This document shows positions 13,701 through 23,159 of a DNA stretch of 64,000 nucleotides, one piece after another (within the stretch, counting starts at the first letter, position 1; each line of letters starts with the position of its first letter). Location: assembly GCF_964204645.1 (NCBI RefSeq), contig NC_134035.1, forward strand, positions 2,432,001-2,496,000. The letters are read 5' to 3'. The notes beneath the pieces are model-generated. The model did no database searches and was not told where the DNA came from. It saw only the letters and a program-made list of their open reading frames with translations. The translations under genes were made by a program, and so were the position numbers. This DNA comes from Tubulanus polymorphus (Eukaryota; Nemertea; Palaeonemertea; Tubulaniformes; Tubulanidae).

Positions 13701-14487
13701 GAAGAAGCGCAGAGATTAGGAGCGAAGGAACGCAAAGCGAAAGGCACCGAGTGGACGCCTCGGTATTTCGAACGAGACCTTGTCACCGGCGACTGGATTT
13801 ATAAATTCGCCGAGTACGTTTGTATTTATTTATTCACCTACTAGATTTGATGAAAGATTTTATTTCAGGATTTAATCATTATGAAAATTGCCAAAACTCT
13901 GATACATTTCATTGTTCAAAGTAGGTAATAAGAATAAGATAGATTAGAAAAAACCCACCGTTTCCAAAATAAAAAATTCGAAAGAAATTAAACATAAAGT
14001 TTATTTGTCAATTATCGAAATCATTAATTTAAAAAGACTCGTTTCTGACTCTCATTCTACATGATAAACAATATTTTTAAAAAGGACACTAGTGTCTAAG
14101 TGTATGCGCTATTCTGCCAAAGTAATAAAACCCGAAGTCTTTTGATTTTGTAGTTCGCGGCCATGGGACCCGATGAATGACGTTCTGCAGTATGAAAATG
14201 ACTACGTCATACAAACGAAAACGCGTCACAAGACGCCGATCGTTCGTGCGTCGAGCATACTGAGCGTCGAAGAGACGAACAGCGTCAAGAAGAAACTACG
14301 TCTGCCGATGGAACGCGCGCGCAGTATTAAACAACGCAATATCAAACACCTGCACACGCTGGGGGCGGAAAGCGGCAGCTCGACGCCCGATCCTGATATC
14401 TGCTCACGAGGAGGAGTTGAATCGGACAGCTCGGATTCGGCCGGTTCGTATTGATTTTAAAATCACTCGATAAATCGGGCTGGTTTC

Positions 14488-14518
<31 letters not shown>

Positions 14519-14815
14519 CATCATCATCATTATCTATTTCTTTCTCTGTTTGTTACAGCGGAAACGCGTGTGAGGCCGGAGAATTCGAGCGTGACGATCG
14601 CGACGTTGCAGAAAGCGCTCGCGCCGTTGATCGAAATTCAAGATCGAAACGCCGAACGTCTGGCGTCGATACAAAGCGTCGTGATGACCATGCGACACAA
14701 ACAAATGGAACATAACGAAAACTCGACGATGATTGGATTGTTACAGCCGCGCGAGTGGCTGCTCATGTTCATATTGTTGATCTCGCAATCGCTGTTGTAC
14801 TGGGCGGCGAAATGA
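2932..14815 (+). CDS. OSBPL8: ORP5/ORP8-type oxysterol-binding protein, 3' 12 exons (5' end outside window)
   Basis: Exons: 2932-3054, 5626-5710, 6052-6249, 7167-7387, 8074-8186, 11203-11383, 11852-12145, 12666-12791, 12911-13011, 13628-13813, 14154-14443, 14559-14815 (TGA). All have AG/GT borders and the phases join without error; the total of 2175 bp gives 724 residues. The family moves phosphatidylserine and PI4P/PIP2 between ER and plasma membrane at contact sites. Visible parts: the C-terminal half of the PH domain (residues 1-100, with [15 protein letters not shown]), an acidic linker (about 135-195), the ORD lipid-binding domain (about 200-560) carrying the family signature EQ-ISHHPP split across the exon 6/7 junction, and a hydrophobic tail anchor in the last 21 residues ([16 protein letters not shown]). 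Tail anchor plus linker point to ORP5/8 rather than other ORPs; ORP8 versus ORP5 is less certain because invertebrates usually have one. The upstream PH exon (expected to encode a W-x-K-LWCVL block) was not found in 1-2931. A possible poly(A) signal ATTAAA is at 15162. Confidence 0.95.
3055..5223. other. Intron of the OSBPL8-like gene with microsatellite
   Basis: A dispersed GGAAAACTCAGGGAATT-type repeat lies at 3195-3350; a (TA)n run lies at 4681-4716. Nothing coding was recognised; the ORFs here are low-complexity or AT-driven. Confidence 0.6.
5224..5453. repeat. Inverted satellite: two forward and three reverse copies of a 41-bp unit
   Basis: Forward units (GTAGTGACGTTTAGACTCAA plus TCCTTTCTCAAAACTTAGAG) at about 5224 and 5265; reverse-complement units at about 5335, 5378 and 5418. 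The arms are near-perfect and separated by about 60 nt, so the RNA or single strand could fold into a long hairpin. Lies in the intron just before the exon at 5626. Confidence 0.9.
6336..6945. repeat. Nested satellite: 47-bp subunits in a 142-bp higher-order unit
   Basis: Subunits share TAGACTGGTCTTAAGTTGTT and GATTGGCTGTAGAACCAC. The variant GGTTACATAACCACTATG recurs at about 6555, 6698 and 6839, fixing the 142-bp higher-order period. The words match a dispersed element found as single copies at 30424-30550 and 61735-61870. Confidence 0.9.
7525..7625. repeat. Short direct repeat in intron
   Basis: The word ATCTTCATTTCATACGGTTA with its continuation GCTTAGATTCCTGAGCTG is present twice in tandem (about 7528 and 7575). 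Confidence 0.8.
8560..8600 (-). repeat. Remnant of fold-back element related to 39551-39723
   Basis: Contains ATTTCGGGCGGTTGCGACCA and CCCTTCTATCTAAAAG, a close match to 39599-39637. It forms a 7-bp hairpin with a TGCG loop but has lost the CTGAAGA block. Confidence 0.7.
8620..9015. repeat. Fold-back element pair (two long palindromes)
   Basis: Palindrome 1 at 8620-8691 (GCACGAGCTGCTACTAATGT ... reverse) and palindrome 2 at 8885-8979 (AGACGCACGAGCTTTCGCTA ... reverse). The word TATAAAGTACTATTC-like follows at about 8713, 8838 and (diverged) 8995. A decayed relative lies at 31635-31712. Non-autonomous DNA transposon is the likely origin. Confidence 0.8.
9344..9492. mobile_element. Fold-back MITE with 45-bp terminal inverted repeats
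   Basis: Arms 9344-9388 and 9448-9492 start GTAGAGAGAATCCCACAA and match at about 43 of 45 positions. The centre (9411-9440) holds TTTC-hairpin-A-TCTTCAG, the motif discussed in the findings. Confidence 0.88.
9718..10313. mobile_element. Possible DNA transposon remnant with CAGGGGCGGAT ends
   Basis: Left end CAGGGGCGGATCAAG (about 9719) is inverted at the right end (GAATCCGCCCCTG, about 10300). Inside are two copies of a CACTGTGGTG motif (about 9948, 10105), also seen near 3415. A second, shorter pair of such ends is at 22729-22920. Confidence 0.5.
11396..11520. mobile_element. Fold-back MITE family 1 (AGTTGCTCAAA ends)
   Basis: Begins GCAGTTGCTCAAAGGTTGG and ends with the inverse, ACCAACTTTTGAGCAATT. 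Inserted directly after the exon ending at 11383. Copies at 17871-17992 and 27149-27260. Confidence 0.85.
13026..13137. mobile_element. Fold-back MITE family 2 (GTCCAGTTCC ends)
   Basis: Ends GGGTCCAGTTCCGCAG and GTGGAACTGGG are inverted; the interior is TTAACTCTGAGTTAACTC-type palindromic sequence. Copies at 22266-22371 and (partial) 35330-35396. Confidence 0.8.
14482..14530. repeat. (TTA)n/(TCA)n microsatellite in last intron of OSBPL8-like gene
   Basis: About 11 TTA/TAT triplets then TCA triplets, between the last two exons. Confidence 0.95.
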
Positions 14816-16810
14816 TCGACGAGACGTTCGAAACGTTCCTCGAAGCGAAACTAGGTCGATGTGATATCCGCGCGATCGTCGGAATAACGGTCGTCGCGTA
14901 GCGATTCGGCGGACAGTTGCGATCGTTGCCGCGGAAACGTTATATCGATTGTTGTATTCGCCGTAAAAAAAAACACGTATCGGTTTGGACGGCGATGACT
15001 TCTAGCGGTCGCGGCAATCTCGGCAATACCGGAGTCACTACGTGTGCGTGCATGTGCGTGTGTGTGTGTTTTTGACCTGCCATTCTTTGTATTAATCATA
15101 ATATTTATGTTTTAAAAGATGGATCGTATGAATTTGTTTATCGAAAATTGGTAAAAAGCTCATTAAAAAAAAAAAAAAACAACCCGGAAATTCACGTAAT
15201 TTATCGCCATTCACGCGCACCTGGATGTGGTTTGCGACCGAATTGTATTTCACATTTTCGAAACGTTTTTCGAGAGTTCCGAAAAAAATATGCGTATATC
15301 AGCGCAATATGTGATGTCAAAATTTCATAGATTTAATGGAAATGCTTTTGGCTGGTTTTTAAAACCCGCTGGAAATCGAGCTTTTCCGTGTTCTAATAAT
15401 CGATAACCACTTCAAAAAAAGCAAAGCTACGTAAGATGCAATATTATGTTACTAGATATATAACTTCTCAACTGCTGAAATATGGAGAAGCTCGGTTCGT
15501 TGTTAAGATTGCCGACTACTCGATGTTGATAAGATACTATGCCAGTTACCACAACTGCCCCGACCTTTTTCTGTCGCCAGTGAAATACCGATTTGATTCA
15601 TTGTACGCAAATTCTGCCGAAATCTGAAGATGAAGTTAAGTCAAAACTTCGAAACAGTCACAATGATCTGTTTGTATAATCAACTGTAGGTTTTGCTGAT
15701 TAACTCGAATTGCATTACCTCGATCGTGGCCTCTATCGCTTTACTTCGAACGCGAATCTTAGGTAGATAGTTCAGGTAACCAAAATTCCGTAATAGCAAT
15801 AACAAAATAAATCTCATTTTCTAGTGAGAAAAAACAGTTCATAAAACTTCAATATGTACAGGCCTACAGAAAGTTCGAATGTATTTTTTCAAACTCCAAT
15901 TATGCTGAATGAAGTATCCTATTTATAGATATAAAACACGAAATATGGATGACATTTATCCTACATGCTTGATATCCCCTTGTCAATATGGTTGATGGGA
16001 GTGATTTCATTATATCATTGGCCGCTCGAACAGGCTCGTATTTCATTCTAGTTCGGACTCAGGTACCGACAATAACTGCTTTATCGACATCCTAGGCAAT
16101 GCAACTATGACTACTATTTGAGAGTATTTCGCTGCTCCTAGAAATATCAAAATATTCTCAAAATCAGAATTATTTCTAGTTTATTTTCTATTAAACTACT
16201 ATTTTTGATGTCAAATTACTCTCTCTTTGGTAAGAAGTGCTAGAGATATCAGGAGTCTGGTCTGAACCTTGGAGGCTGATCATGGTTGCAATGCCGGGCA
16301 CCAGTGAATCACTCATTTCACTGCTCAGACGCCTAATGCAATAACTTACACTAGACACTGCCATTAATTCGTAATTCATGGTTTTATTACGTTCGGGACC
16401 ATTTTCTTTTTCCGCTCTTCGTCGAGATGGTTTTAATGTGAACAAATGATTTAGTTTTTCTTTACGTCGTACATATCCGATGATCGATATCTGCTCGAAA
16501 TAAATGTGAAGGCTTTAAAGAGAAACAAACACTCATGCAATCGATGTGAGCGGCTAAGTTTTTTTTTTTAGAAGGAAATGTTTCCAATAATTCCTCGACA
16601 AAAATGGAGATGACGATCTCGTTGAGATGGAAAAAAAATCTATGTACATAACTGATGATGATGATGATTCTGTTTCTGAATGGAATTTTTGTAAAATTGT
16701 CGTCGAATAATCAATGAGAATCGTTTGAAATTGCTTTCGTATTTCATTTGTTCGGTCGAAGAAAGTATTAAACGCAGAATGAAGAATGAATTCGAAAAAT
16801 GATATGCAGG
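14816..16810. other. 3' flank of OSBPL8-like gene and noncoding stretch
   Basis: Probable 3'UTR to the ATTAAA/poly-A run at 15162-15179 (AATAAA at 15806 is an alternative). From 15436 a 63-residue ORF leads into the CTGAAGA-hairpin-GAAA motif at 15624; it looks like the tail of a mobile element but I cannot name it. No gene recognised. Confidence 0.5.
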
Positions 16811-16919
16811 GCCTGGTTTTATAGACTGACATTACCTTTAACCCGGAGGCTAACTCAATTGATAATGAATTGAGTTAACCCTCGTGTAAAAGGTAATAGC
16901 AGTCTATAGAACCGGGCCC
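16811..16919. mobile_element. Fold-back MITE family 3 (TTTATAGACTG ends)
   Basis: Starts GGTTTTATAGACTGACATTA and ends with the inverse CAGTCTATAGAACC; centre is a TCAATTGATAATGAATTGAG palindrome. Copies at 18191-18279 and 53217-53306. Confidence 0.85.
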
Positions 16920-17870
16920 AGGATTTTTCTTGTGTATAGAGAATCAGTGTATGCATGTGTGCATGTGTGTGCGCGAACACTGTCACTGAATATTTATTTG
17001 TGTCCTCCATATAACTCAATATCTATATGGGTATATCGCGGTATCGGCATCTAATTCCTCGATGTTTCGATAATCGTTTGCGTCAAAACAGTTCGAATAT
17101 GAAAACTGTTCTACAATCAGAGTTGCTAGAAAAACAGGCGTTTATTTCGCTGTTCGATGGAGGTATCGAACTGTAACCTGGGTCGTCAGACTCGTTATTT
17201 CTCATAATTTCATATTCGAACTGTACTTAGCGTATTAAGGTTTCCACTAAAAAAGAAAAATGAGCCGATTTCTAGAAAGATATTCTAACCCCACGACTGT
17301 GGACCGGCGCAGTATTTAGATTTGCTCACCCGCAATTCGGGATTTACTACGTGTTCCTTTTCTCTAAATGTATTACGGTAAATAATCTAGTCGTTCAGAA
17401 TCATCTGATGATTAATTAGTAGAACGATGATGGTGATATGAAAACTGCAGTAGGCCTAAGTACAGCCAAACCAGCTTAATCCGGACTTGATTTGCAGTCC
17501 ATTTGTTCATTAATATTCATGTACAAGAAAATGACTTCATTCGGATTTCCTTTAAACCGGTTGAATTTTTTTCATCCCAAATAATCCGTATTAAGCGGGT
17601 TCTACTGTGTATTGCTCAATTCCACAGGAGTCCGTGTTAAAGCACGATACGCGGCCTATGTCTGCAGTCAGCGATGAAGAAGGGGTGCTGTATATTTGGC
17701 CATAATGAATAATGTTTAGGGTAGTGAATTTGTGCCGTATATCCCTTTAACAGTATTTGTAGTTCGTAACCGATAAGAAACGAATGTATGCATCTAGACT
17801 TAGTTCGGTTTTGTATAATACAGAGCAACCTTGTTACAACGAAATTCAGGGCACCGGCAAACAGTTAGAG

Positions 17871-17992
17871 GCCTGTTGCTCAAAAGTTGGTTAGAGTAAA
17901 CCAGTGGATTGTTGACATAGTGACAATTAAAACTTCATCGTTACTATGGTATTTATCGGCCGGTTATCTTTAACAAACTTATGGCAACTGCA
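17871..17992. mobile_element. Fold-back MITE family 1 copy
   Basis: GCTCAAAAGTTGGTTAGAG at left; shares ACAATTAAAACTTCATCGTT and TACTATGGTA with the copy at 11396-11520. Confidence 0.85.
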
Positions 17993-18190
17993 GTTCCTGT
18001 TCGTTATAAAGCCAAATTCTATGTTCGTAATAACCGATTATATCCGTGGTCGTTATAACGAGGTTTCCTATACAACAGACTCAAAGTCGCTCGACCCTAT
18101 CATAGGTTTATATCTCCTATTGAACAGAAGATGGCATTAATTTGACCGATATTTTGTCCGTTGCAGCTGCCATCTTAGGCCTTAAACCAT

Positions 18191-18279
18191 GGGGCCAGTT
18201 TTAAAGATTGGTACTCAATTCATTATCAATTGAGTTAGCCCACGGGTTATAGTTAATACCAGTCTATAACACCGACCAA
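18191..18279. mobile_element. Fold-back MITE family 3 copy
   Basis: Palindromic TCAATTCATTATCAATTGAG core flanked by GCCAGTTTTAAAGATTGG and CCAGTCTATAACACCG. Confidence 0.75.
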
Positions 18280-18734
18280 TGCTGGACTCTAAAACGAAAT
18301 TTTCGTTTTCGAGTCCACATAAAATAGCGAACGATCCTTCTCGCCCACTAATACTACTGTCTCCATATTCAACGTACGAGCAATCATCTCTCGAGTTGAG
18401 AGTTCAGATGATTGCTCGCTAATTATCGCGGCGATGATCGGTTTTTTGTTTGTTTGTGTTTTAGTTATTGTTTAATGATACTATTTGTTAACGTTATATC
18501 GATCGGTGATCACCACCAGTACCAGTAAAACTAGAAATGACTAATGATGTTGATGTTTGAATGCTAATGGAGAAGAATATGTAATACTACACTTTGTTTC
18601 GATGAATGATTTAAAATAGATGATGAATAAATTATTTAAATAACATTTAAACACACACCTAGCGTGAGCTGTTGCGTTCTCTTGTCTTTTATTTCACCCG
18701 AGGGGTCATTTTGGTAGCTACCAGCGATCATCTT

Positions 18735-18960
18735 AATCTTGAAATAGGGATTGACCCCCCTGTTATTTATTTGATTGGTAAATTTCGTTTGATTTGTGTT
18801 GATTCGGTGTCCGCTACAAACCCACCACACCTGCCTGGAGTGAAAACAGGGAGTTAGGTTAAAATAGATTGAAATTTGATATCGAAGTACAGATATAGTT
18901 GTGTGATCGGCGGTCGAAATTACAGAATTTGTTTTTCAAATCGAAGTACATATTGATAAT
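18735..18960 (+). mobile_element. SINE body, headless copy
   Basis: Contains AATAGGGATTGACCC, AACCCACCACACCTGCC and AATCGAAGTACA-type words in the same order as the full copy at 25245-25460. Confidence 0.7.
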
Positions 18961-19372
18961 TGGAGATTTCAGTTCGGGTTCAACGGTTGTGGGATGTTAC
19001 CTGCGACTTTCCAGCGCCAAGATGGTGTTGAGATGATCGCTCGTAGCCTTCATGAACTACCAGAACATCTTGGATCTATTAAGGGTCGGTGGCGTAGGGT
19101 TTTTTATGATAATCGGCTGGATGAAAATAAAACCAAGATGTGTAGTTTTTAAAATAGTCCGCGTCAAACTAAGTTTATAGAGGTTCCCATTGAAGAGGCT
19201 ACGTAGAGAAGTCACTGTTCTAGTTTCATAATGGATTAGATGTATTTCTAGCGTAAAAAAAAATCCTGAATTTAATTAACAGTTACTGATAATTTTAGAA
19301 TGAAAACATATTCCAAATAAGAAGCTAGCCGGATATATGATAAGCTTTGAGTCAAAAAAGATATTGTTTAAC

Positions 19373-19741
19373 TTATTTTATACCCGTATTTGGGAAGCCC
19401 CACGCGGCAATCAGACAGTTTATAACGATGCCGGCGATCATGAACAACATTGTGCCTATAGCCGCTAAATTTCCATGGACGCAGACTACGATCGTTAGGA
19501 TGAAGCCGATGAACGTAAGCAGGATGCTGAACAACGCCAAAGCGAACGTGGCGATCCACAACTCCTTTTTGCCGAATTGAACCGCGCAGATGCACAGGAT
19601 GCCGGTAACCAACACGAAAACGAAACACCAAATACCCTCGTCGTACGTGATGCCGGTTACAACACGCTCGATGATTCCGAGAATTAACAGTAACGCCGAA
19701 CACACGCAGTCGCATATACCCAGAATCATAAGCGTGTCCAT
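19373..19741 (-). CDS. Small four-pass membrane protein, paralogue 1 (122 aa)
   Basis: Intronless ORF starting MDTLMILGICDC. Four hydrophobic segments at about residues 5-27, 36-56, 63-90 and 93-115, so the layout is that of a MARVEL/MS4A-like tetraspan; I do not recognise the family and no claudin W-GLW-C-C motif is present. It shares the N-terminal motif LGICDC and the TM3 block (LWIATFALALF) with the two genes upstream on the same strand, so the three arose by tandem duplication. This copy is the shortest: the TM3-TM4 loop of the others is missing and the C-terminus ends in GFPNTGIK instead of IWTAPxAL. A 3' splice site (TGTTACAG) sits 8 nt before the ATG and a strong donor (ACG/GTAAGTTAA) ends the putative 5'UTR exon at 20046, giving an intron at 19750-20045. 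Function unknown. Confidence 0.8.
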   Translation of the reverse strand: MDTLMILGICDCVCSALLLILGIIERVVTGITYDEGIWCFVFVLVTGILCICAVQFGKKELWIATFALALFSILLTFIGFILTIVVCVHGNLAAIGTMLFMIAGIVINCLIAAWGFPNTGIK

Positions 19742-20045
19742 CTTTTAATCTGTAACATTAGAAAAAAAAGCTTCATCATCATCAATTAAAAACTACCCAG
19801 CAAAAAGAAAATCAATCATAGATGAGACAATTAATGACGTATAGCTCGACTATCATTTTTAAACAAGGGATGGACTAGATATTCTAAATTCTAAACCGCC
19901 TAGAAAAGACTAATTGAGTGTTATAGGCATCGTGATGGAACCTACGATTTTTTGCAAAAATAATTACGTTTATAAAGCGAGGGTTCGTGATTAATTTTCA
20001 ATAAGTTAGCAGAGAAACACGAGATATGGAAACGAATTAACTTAC

Positions 20046-21699
20046 CGTTAAGAAAACAGTAGCTGGTTAGATATGTGAGGAAGCTTGGTGCAAGTGGAAC
20101 TGCGATTTGATGTTATAACCATCAGTGTTTCAAACTTGTGTTAGATTCGAGCTCTTGGGTTAGTTAGATTTCACTTTAAATCGTTTGAAATACAGCGTGA
20201 GTTGGTGAATTTACATAATAAAGTTATCTTGCTTCACGTATAGCTCAGTAGCATTAACGTCACCACTGAAAGAGTGATCGGGCGTTTAAAGATATGTGTT
20301 CCAGGATTCGACCCACGAACCCTGGATGATTAACTAGGCCAATCACAGGCGCTGAAGTTGCGTAGAATCGTAAACTCCGCGCAATATAAAAAAACTTCTT
20401 TATACGTGAGTTTTTCTCGTATAAGATTCACGTTGAATTTTGCGGAAGCGACTTCACTTTAAACGCTCCATAAATGTCCCTGGCCTAAGTAACAACGCTA
20501 GCGCCGCATATAGCGCTATAGCGATCTAAACTGCTGTCTCATTCCAAAGGAGGCATCGAACCCCTTTCGTGGACAACTCGTACGAACAACCATAAAGTAC
20601 ATTTTCGATATTCTGTACATTGTACGATAGATTTTCAAACAGCAAATGTGTGAATTCACTTTGCGAACCAACAACTCCGTACTTTTTCACTATAGCAATA
20701 TCTTAAGACGGTTAAACCTCTATTCGAGGTAAGCTCGTTTCGCGGACAACCCATGCGCCCATAGAGTTACACCTTCGATATTCTGGCATAATGCATGCGA
20801 AAAGTGGTCAAATACAGTGAAGGTGTGACTAAACTCGGTGAACCTACAGTTCCGTACTTTTTCACTACAGCATATTTTTCAACATTTTCTGTATTCCCTG
20901 GGTTCCCGATCAGTGCATAGATCTGAGATCTGAAGTGTTTTAATCACAGCGATTGACGACATCTTTATAAAATGAAAAGTCTATATTTTTTCACTTTCTC
21001 GTTGGAACTGGTTTTATTTGCACCTGAAAATCCTACATACTGCAAAACGACAATGACGACAGAATCAAATCTGTTATTTTTATGAATAGTTTAAAGCTGT
21101 TTATTACGTGTAAAAGTATAATCATATCAAGGTATAACTGCAGCTATGTATTGCGTTTATAGAATTTTTCTTGCCGAAAGAATTGACATATGCAGTTCTA
21201 TCATGAGGACCTTGACATGTTACGCTTAGTAATTTAAGACAGAATATGACGTAGTTGTGAAAAGATGGGCTCCCGAAAATATCTTTCGATTTATTGTTTA
21301 ATGGAGATAATTCAATATGGGTCGGTATCTTAAGGCTAAAAGATGGTACCTTGTTTTTCCTGATCGGCGGGTCATTTTGTAAACCACAATAGAATTGTAC
21401 AGGGTAGATAGGCGGCCAGCCAGATAAACTTTTAAGCTCAGCAGAAAAGAGAAACAAGGTTTCAATTTTCTAGCCTAATCTATAGGTAATACCTGTGTCG
21501 ACGACTCTATGACGTGACACGGTTTTCTCTTAATAGCTTAGTAATATAATTTGTTTGTTTGAGAAATGAAGCCATTCATCGTGAATGAATGAGTAGAAAA
21601 TGCGCGATAATAGTTTGAACATCCCAAATATACAAAGTTATAGCTGTGCTTTCATCCATTAATTTTAGTGGATATAGGGCTCTATATTTGTATAGCATT
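20046..21699. other. Noncoding stretch between four-pass genes 1 and 2
   Basis: First the putative 5'UTR exon of gene 1 (from 20046 up). A tRNA-like head (TAGCTCAGTAGC ... GGATTCGACCC) at 20239-20320 suggests a SINE relic. 21265-21460 is a dispersed repeat that recurs at 49625-49810. No further gene recognised. Confidence 0.5.
21265..21460. repeat. Dispersed repeat shared with 49625-49810
   Basis: Both copies carry GGTCATTTTGTAAA, then a GTACAGG-GATAG block, AGGCGGCC and CTCAGCAGA...GAGAAACAA in the same order. Spurious ORFs on the - strand in both copies start with similar residues for this reason. Confidence 0.75.
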
Positions 21700-22131
21700 T
21701 TAAAGGGCACTAGGCGCCGTCCAAATGGCGGCGAGTATTCCTACAATGATCGACCCGAGTAGATTCAACATATCGACGAAATACAGTCCTAGGAATGTAT
21801 CTCTGTCCTCGGTGCAGGTGTTATCAAGTCCTTTATTAGCGCAGCTTTTTTGGGCAACTTGTGCGAAGTTATAGATACACAATATGAGCCCGATGAACGA
21901 CGTAATGGCCGAAATGATGGCGAACGCGAACGCCGCAATCCAGACCGACTTTTGTCCGACCATCGTCGCCGAAATGACCAGCGCTCCGCAGACGATTACG
22001 ATCAGACCGAAAACGAGCGGCACGTGTACGGGAGATTTACCCAGCGACCACTCGACGATACCGAATATCGCCAGCAAACCGCCGAATACGCAGTCGCAAA
22101 TACCTAAAATGATCAACCGACTTAAACCCAT
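21700..22131 (-). CDS. Small four-pass membrane protein, paralogue 2 (143 aa)
   Basis: Intronless ORF with hydrophobic segments at about 6-27, 38-58, 63-88 and 113-138. The loop between TM3 and TM4 (about 89-112) has two cysteines that could form a disulphide. It shares LGICDCVFGGLL near the start, WIAAFAFAI in TM3 and the ending AIWTAPSAL with the gene at 25903-26385, its closest relative. A 3' splice site (TTGTTTCAG) lies 23 nt upstream of the ATG (exon edge 22154), as in the sister genes, so a noncoding first exon is likely; its donor was not identified with confidence (a GTGAGT at 23008-23013 is one option). GC-rich third codon positions contrast with the AT-rich flanks and support real coding. 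Function unknown. Confidence 0.82.
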   Translation of the reverse strand: MGLSRLIILGICDCVFGGLLAIFGIVEWSLGKSPVHVPLVFGLIVIVCGALVISATMVGQKSVWIAAFAFAIISAITSFIGLILCIYNFAQVAQKSCANKGLDNTCTEDRDTFLGLYFVDMLNLLGSIIVGILAAIWTAPSAL

Positions 22132-22265
22132 GATGATGTCTTATGTCGTTGAACCTGAAACAAAATACGTTAAACGAATATAGAATGATTCCGATGTTTT
22201 CAGGAGGATAAATTCGGACGTTTTATACGTTCATATATTATCATTTTGATAACTCTGAATAACTC

Positions 22266-22371
22266 GGGACCCAGTCTCACAGTTGTGAGTTAACTCTGAG
22301 TTAGAATAAGTACATTTTCAATGTTTTAACACAAGAGTCAAATTTTAACTCACAACTGTGAAACTGGATCC
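22266..22371. mobile_element. Fold-back MITE family 2 copy
   Basis: GGGACCCAGTCTCACAGTTG at left, CACAACTGTGAAACTGGATCC-type inverse at right (about 106 bp). Confidence 0.85.
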
Positions 22372-22728
22372 TGTATTCTATGAATATTACCCCATAGATA
22401 GAGGAATAATAGTAGATTGAACAGGGCATTGATAATGTACGATATCGGCCTAGATGACAGGGAGGAAAGTAAGAATACTCGAAATCGTTTACAATCATGA
22501 AGTATAAATGCGCGAAAATATAGCAAGACATGAATGTAATAGAGTATAATATATTGGAGTAGTAATTGAATCGGGAAGACAGGTCAATAAGATACACAGT
22601 ATTGAATACGTCCGAATACGTACCGGAACTTAACAAGGGATTCGCTAGTATGATAATGATTTATGTATTCATTTTGTATTTCGTATTTTCTATTTTAATG
22701 TGAATTGTTTACTCGGTAGTGCCCGACA

Positions 22729-22920
22729 CAGGGGCGGGTCCAGTAGTTAGTGCTCTGCTGGTCTGACCCCAGAAAATTTTGAAAATTAGTCTTATTTCGG
22801 AGAGTAAATGAAAGTATGAAAATGAGAGTATGAAATGCTGAGAATAAATTATACGAAGGAAATGCTTTTACTGAGGGAGGGGAGCTCTATCACCTAAAAC
22901 GCCTCCTGGATCCGCGCCTG
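22729..22920. mobile_element. Short element with CAGGGGCGG-type inverted ends
   Basis: CAGGGGCGGGTCCAG at left and CTGGATCCGCGCCTG at right. About 190 bp, no ORF. Confidence 0.6.
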
Positions 22921-23013
22921 CTTCATAGCTCGCGACATTGAAATTCTGCGTATTATGAAAATTGTTGGATGAATTTCATCGAATAATTGAATCTGTATAG
23001 ATATACTACTCAC

Positions 23014-23155
23014 CGGTTCGGCAACTTTTACGCGACGATCTTCGACTTGGCAGCCGTTAAATATAGTATAATCGACGACAAACAATTTCGCCGATTTTTT
23101 CCCTAAATCTAAATCTTCTGGTGTAAATCGATTCCACAAAAATGCGCGAAAACGT
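23014..23155 (-). other. Possible orphan coding exon, lipoxygenase-like
   Basis: On the - strand an open frame reads FLWNRFTPEDLDLGKK then LFVVDYTIFNGC and ends at a good donor (CCG/GTGAGT, 23008-23013). The LFVVDY-x-I block resembles the start of the lipoxygenase catalytic domain (L-[FY]-[IV]-V-D-[FY]). No neighbouring lipoxygenase exon was found and the 3' splice site is weak, so this may be a relic exon, or the donor may belong to the 5'UTR of the four-pass gene at 21700-22131 (not in frame with it). Confidence 0.3.
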
Positions 23156-23159
23156 CTTC

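Noticed and set aside
19368-19715. 115-residue ORF on - strand
   Set aside because: Shadow frame of the four-pass gene at 19373-19741; lacks hydrophobic pattern.
20239-20320. Second tRNA-like region
   Set aside because: B box is present but arms do not pair well; at most a SINE relic.
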